This document shows positions 61,988-64,000 of a DNA stretch of 64,000 nt, piece after piece (the first letter of the stretch is position 1; every line of letters begins with the position of its first letter). A model generated the notes under the pieces. The model saw nothing but the letters and a program-made list of their open reading frames with translations. It made no database searches and had not been told where the DNA came from. The translations under genes and the position numbers were made by a program. The stretch comes from Sulfolobaceae archaeon (lineage in GTDB: Archaea; Thermoproteota; Thermoprotei_A; Sulfolobales; Sulfolobaceae), in assembly GCA_026627305.1 (NCBI GenBank), contig JAPNVD010000005.1:62001-126000 (forward strand). The letters are read 5' to 3'.

Positions 61988-63195
61988 TGAAGAAAAAGAT
62001 AGCAATAATAAATTATGGCCTCGTAGTCCCCAGATTCTCAGGTGGTGGTCCAGTACATACCAGCGAAGTGGTGAAGAGGTTAGCTGAAAGTTTCGATATA
62101 ACATATTTCCCAGCTTCGAACCTCTTCCCTCTAACACAGAGAGATAAGGAAGTAGTTAAGGAAAAGGTAAAGGAATTGGAGAGCAAGAGAATCAAGGTAA
62201 GCGAGAGCTTCAAGCAGTTCTTGGAAACTGATAAAGAGGCTTTAGACAACATGATATATCTATATAGGAAAGAGATGGAAGATTTTGACTTCATCTACGA
62301 TCCGGACTTGCTCGTTACAGATGTAATCGAGCTCAACATTAAGAACTATGGCTTTACAGTCCACGGTCCGCTTCTTTTACACTCTTCTCTATATAGATCG
62401 ATAATTAACACGATAAAGATCTACGGTTACTCCCCCATAACTATTAGAAAGGTCGGCAGGAGGATTTTAGCATATAGATTCTGGAAAAGGTTGGCTAGCC
62501 TGTTAAAGAAGAATCCACCTAAGTTTATAGCAGGGGTTAGTAAGTCCGCAATTGAAGTGTCTAAGCTAGACTGGGTTAATACTAAAAAATACGTGCTTAA
62601 ACCAGCTAATGCAATAAATAAGGATATAATGAAGTTTAGGGGAGAGAAAAAGGAGAATTATATAGTTTATTGGGGTAGAATACTCCCTGAAAAGGGGATT
62701 CTAGAGGCTTTAGACGTTGTAAAACTTACAGGAATGGAGTTAAAGGTTATGGGCTCTTTCGCCAGGGATATAGAGGGTTTATTCTACAAAAAAGTTGAAA
62801 GGCTAAACATAAAGGATAAGGTTGAGGTCTTGGGGTTCGTTGACGAAAGGACAAAGTATGAGGTGGCGTCTAAGGCAAAGGCATTAATTTATCCCACACA
62901 CTTTGACGCATTCTCCATCACTGTTCTGGAATCCCTAGCTGTAGGAACTCCTGTGGTAGCTTATGGGATACCGGCAATTAAAGAGCTATATAGTGGATTA
63001 AATGCGGTAAAGATCGTTAAGGAATTTGACGTAAATGGGCTAGCGGAAGAGGTTAAGAAGATAGCTAGCTTAAACGAGAGCGAGGTAGAGAAAATTATGG
63101 AAGATCCAAAATTAATGGACTTTCTAAACTTGCACTCATCCTGGGATAAAGTAGCTGAAGGCGTAAAGAATATATTATTAGAGAATATGGAGTAA
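61984..63195 (+). CDS. Glycosyltransferase family 4-like (GT-B fold)
   Basis: A retaining GT-B glycosyltransferase. The N-terminal acceptor domain starts IINYGLVVPRFSGGGPVHTS, and the C-terminal nucleotide-sugar domain shows VYWGRILPEKGILEALDVVK (about 228-247), KVEVLGFVDERTKYEVASKA and the E-x7-E region HFDAFSITVLESLAVGTPVVAYG (about 310-332). The length (403) fits. It may act in N-glycan or lipid glycosylation. It starts with ATG-ATG overlapping the bax1 stop by 4 bases, so it is in the XPB-bax1 transcript, an unexpected partner for repair genes. Confidence 0.85.
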   Translation: MMKKKIAIINYGLVVPRFSGGGPVHTSEVVKRLAESFDITYFPASNLFPLTQRDKEVVKEKVKELESKRIKVSESFKQFLETDKEALDNMIYLYRKEMEDFDFIYDPDLLVTDVIELNIKNYGFTVHGPLLLHSSLYRSIINTIKIYGYSPITIRKVGRRILAYRFWKRLASLLKKNPPKFIAGVSKSAIEVSKLDWVNTKKYVLKPANAINKDIMKFRGEKKENYIVYWGRILPEKGILEALDVVKLTGMELKVMGSFARDIEGLFYKKVERLNIKDKVEVLGFVDERTKYEVASKAKALIYPTHFDAFSITVLESLAVGTPVVAYGIPAIKELYSGLNAVKIVKEFDVNGLAEEVKKIASLNESEVEKIMEDPKLMDFLNLHSSWDKVAEGVKNILLENME

Positions 63196-63227
63196 GATTA
63201 TTCTTCTCCGGAGATAAAGAGTAATTT

Positions 63228-63641
63228 ATGAAAGTATATTTTGAAGAGATCCCCGTTTCAACAAATAAAAGGTTTGAACTAATTGATATCACAGACAAGG
63301 TTGAAGAAGCTGTAAGGAATAGCAATATAAGGAATGGTATATGCCTAGTTTTCGCACCACACGCTACTGCAGCTATAGTTGCGAACGAACACGAAAGAGG
63401 GTTAATGGAGGATATCCTAACTAAAATCCAGGAAATAGTTCAACCGGAAAGGAACTGGAAGCACAACCTAATAGATGATAACGCCCATGCACACCTTGGA
63501 GGCGCATTAATAGGGGCTGATAGAGTATTTCCAGTTAAAGATGGAGAGCTTGTCAGAGGAACGTGGCAGAACATATTCTTAGTGGAAATGGACGGTCCTA
63601 GAAGTAGGAGGCATGTGATCGTTGAAGTTTTAGGCGAATGA
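63228..63641 (+). CDS. YjbQ/UPF0047 family protein
   Basis: A small conserved protein found in all domains; some members show weak thiamine-phosphate-synthase-like activity but the role is unsettled. Diagnostic parts are FAPHATAAIVANEHERGLMED (split about 43-63) and HNLIDDNAHAHLGGALIGAD (about 79-98), with conserved His residues forming the active site, and TWQNIFLVEMDGPRSRRHV at the end. The length (137) is normal. It follows the glycosyltransferase by 32 bases and may be cotranscribed. Confidence 0.88.
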   Translation: MKVYFEEIPVSTNKRFELIDITDKVEEAVRNSNIRNGICLVFAPHATAAIVANEHERGLMEDILTKIQEIVQPERNWKHNLIDDNAHAHLGGALIGADRVFPVKDGELVRGTWQNIFLVEMDGPRSRRHVIVEVLGE

Positions 63642-63680
63642 ACTAACCATTTTTATAAGCTTGTGCTATAAATTAAGATT

Positions 63681-64000
63681 ATGGACGAGAACGAGATAAG
63701 AGAAGCAATCGTTGAGACTTTGAAGAACTTGTACCTAAAGGGAATGATAACTCCAACAGCAGGAAACATAAGCGTAAGGCTAACAAATGATAGGATAATA
63801 ATTACTCCTTCAGGCTATTTGAAGTTTAACCTAAAGCCTAATGATTTATCGGTAGTAGATATAAACGCAAACCATATTTCAGGTCCTAAACCATCATCTG
63901 AGATAAAGATGCACTTAGCTATATATAGAGTATGTAAGGAATGCAACGCAATAGTCCACATCCACGGCTTATTGGCACCGTTTCTAGATCTAAGCTATTT
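63681..64000 (+). CDS. Class II aldolase/adducin-family protein, 3' end cut by window
   Basis: The start of a class II (metal-dependent) aldolase such as L-fuculose-1-phosphate aldolase. The first 106 codons are visible: MDENEIREAIVETLKNLYLK, then TPTAGNISVRL (the substrate loop), IITPSGYLKF, SEIKMHLAIYR (Glu) and AIVHIHG, whose His pair binds zinc. The frame runs off the right edge. A TATA (TTTTTATAAGC, centre 63655) lies 26 bases before the ATG, so the mRNA is leaderless. The sugar phosphate used is not deducible. Confidence 0.85.
   Translation, partial: MDENEIREAIVETLKNLYLKGMITPTAGNISVRLTNDRIIITPSGYLKFNLKPNDLSVVDINANHISGPKPSSEIKMHLAIYRVCKECNAIVHIHGLLAPFLDLSY

Overview
The window looks like chromosomal DNA of a thermoacidophilic crenarchaeon of the order Sulfolobales, most like Saccharolobus (Sulfolobus solfataricus/islandicus type). 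This rests on low G+C, archaeal TATA boxes about 25-30 bases ahead of leaderless start codons, GGTGA/GGAGG-type ribosome sites only inside operons, and gene families typical of the group (ArnA/ArnB, archaeal Trm10, XPB-Bax1, ADP-forming acyl-CoA synthetase, IorAB, UPF0282, PaREP1, DUF1641). No tRNA, rRNA, CRISPR array or complete insertion sequence is seen. Coding density is very high and many convergent genes overlap by a few to about 20 bases.

Layout. 1-4.9 kb: end of an EamA transporter, then the archaellum-repression pair arnB/arnA, a second vWA gene and trm10. 4.9-7.8 kb: the two subunits of a family I CoA-transferase in convergent orientation, a methyltransferase-like protein and a DsbA-like oxidoreductase. 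7.9-12.5 kb: fumarase, a Nudix hydrolase, a four-gene minus-strand group (two related small proteins, a DUF429 protein, an esterase) and a winged-helix regulator. 12.8-19.8 kb: an amino-acid permease, moaB, a nucleotidyltransferase, an FAD oxidoreductase, a C/D box guide RNA and a polyprenol-kinase-like membrane protein. 19.9-26.2 kb: ADP-forming acyl-CoA synthetase, a decayed PurT-like ATP-grasp protein, a histone-deacetylase-fold protein, a CBS protein with an HPF-like tail, and a nitrilase. 26.2-35.5 kb: an MrfA/Hrq1-like helicase with a small winged-helix partner, a large repeat-built surface protein, and enzymes of the M20 and metallo-beta-lactamase folds. 35.6-45 kb: a phosphate permease, membrane proteins including a PsiE-like one, a Kef-type antiporter, indolepyruvate:ferredoxin oxidoreductase and a CaCA exchanger. 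45-56.2 kb: arginine deiminase, a GH116-like glycosidase, an APC permease, a GlmS-like protein, NagA, a BadF-type sugar kinase and dihydrolipoamide dehydrogenase. 56.3-64 kb: an MFS gene with a damaged start, a CrtI-like oxidoreductase, XPB-Bax1, a glycosyltransferase, a YjbQ protein and the start of a class II aldolase.

How genes work together. The best-supported functional module is 46.2-54.7 kb. A secreted or cytosolic glycosidase, a permease, a sugar kinase, an N-acetylglucosamine-6-phosphate deacetylase and a GlmS homologue whose glutaminase nucleophile and oxyanion residues are gone but whose isomerase residues are kept together form a plausible N-acetyl-amino-sugar degradation pathway. 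Here the GlmS homologue would act as a glucosamine-6-phosphate deaminase. Other points worth attention are the repeated Thr-Arg tail of ArnB and its copy on the neighbouring vWA protein, a previously unlisted C/D box sRNA at 19.05 kb, two copies of a structured 47-49 base element with a compensating base-pair change, the CBS-HPF fusion, and several divergent gene pairs that appear to be driven from one symmetric TATA element.
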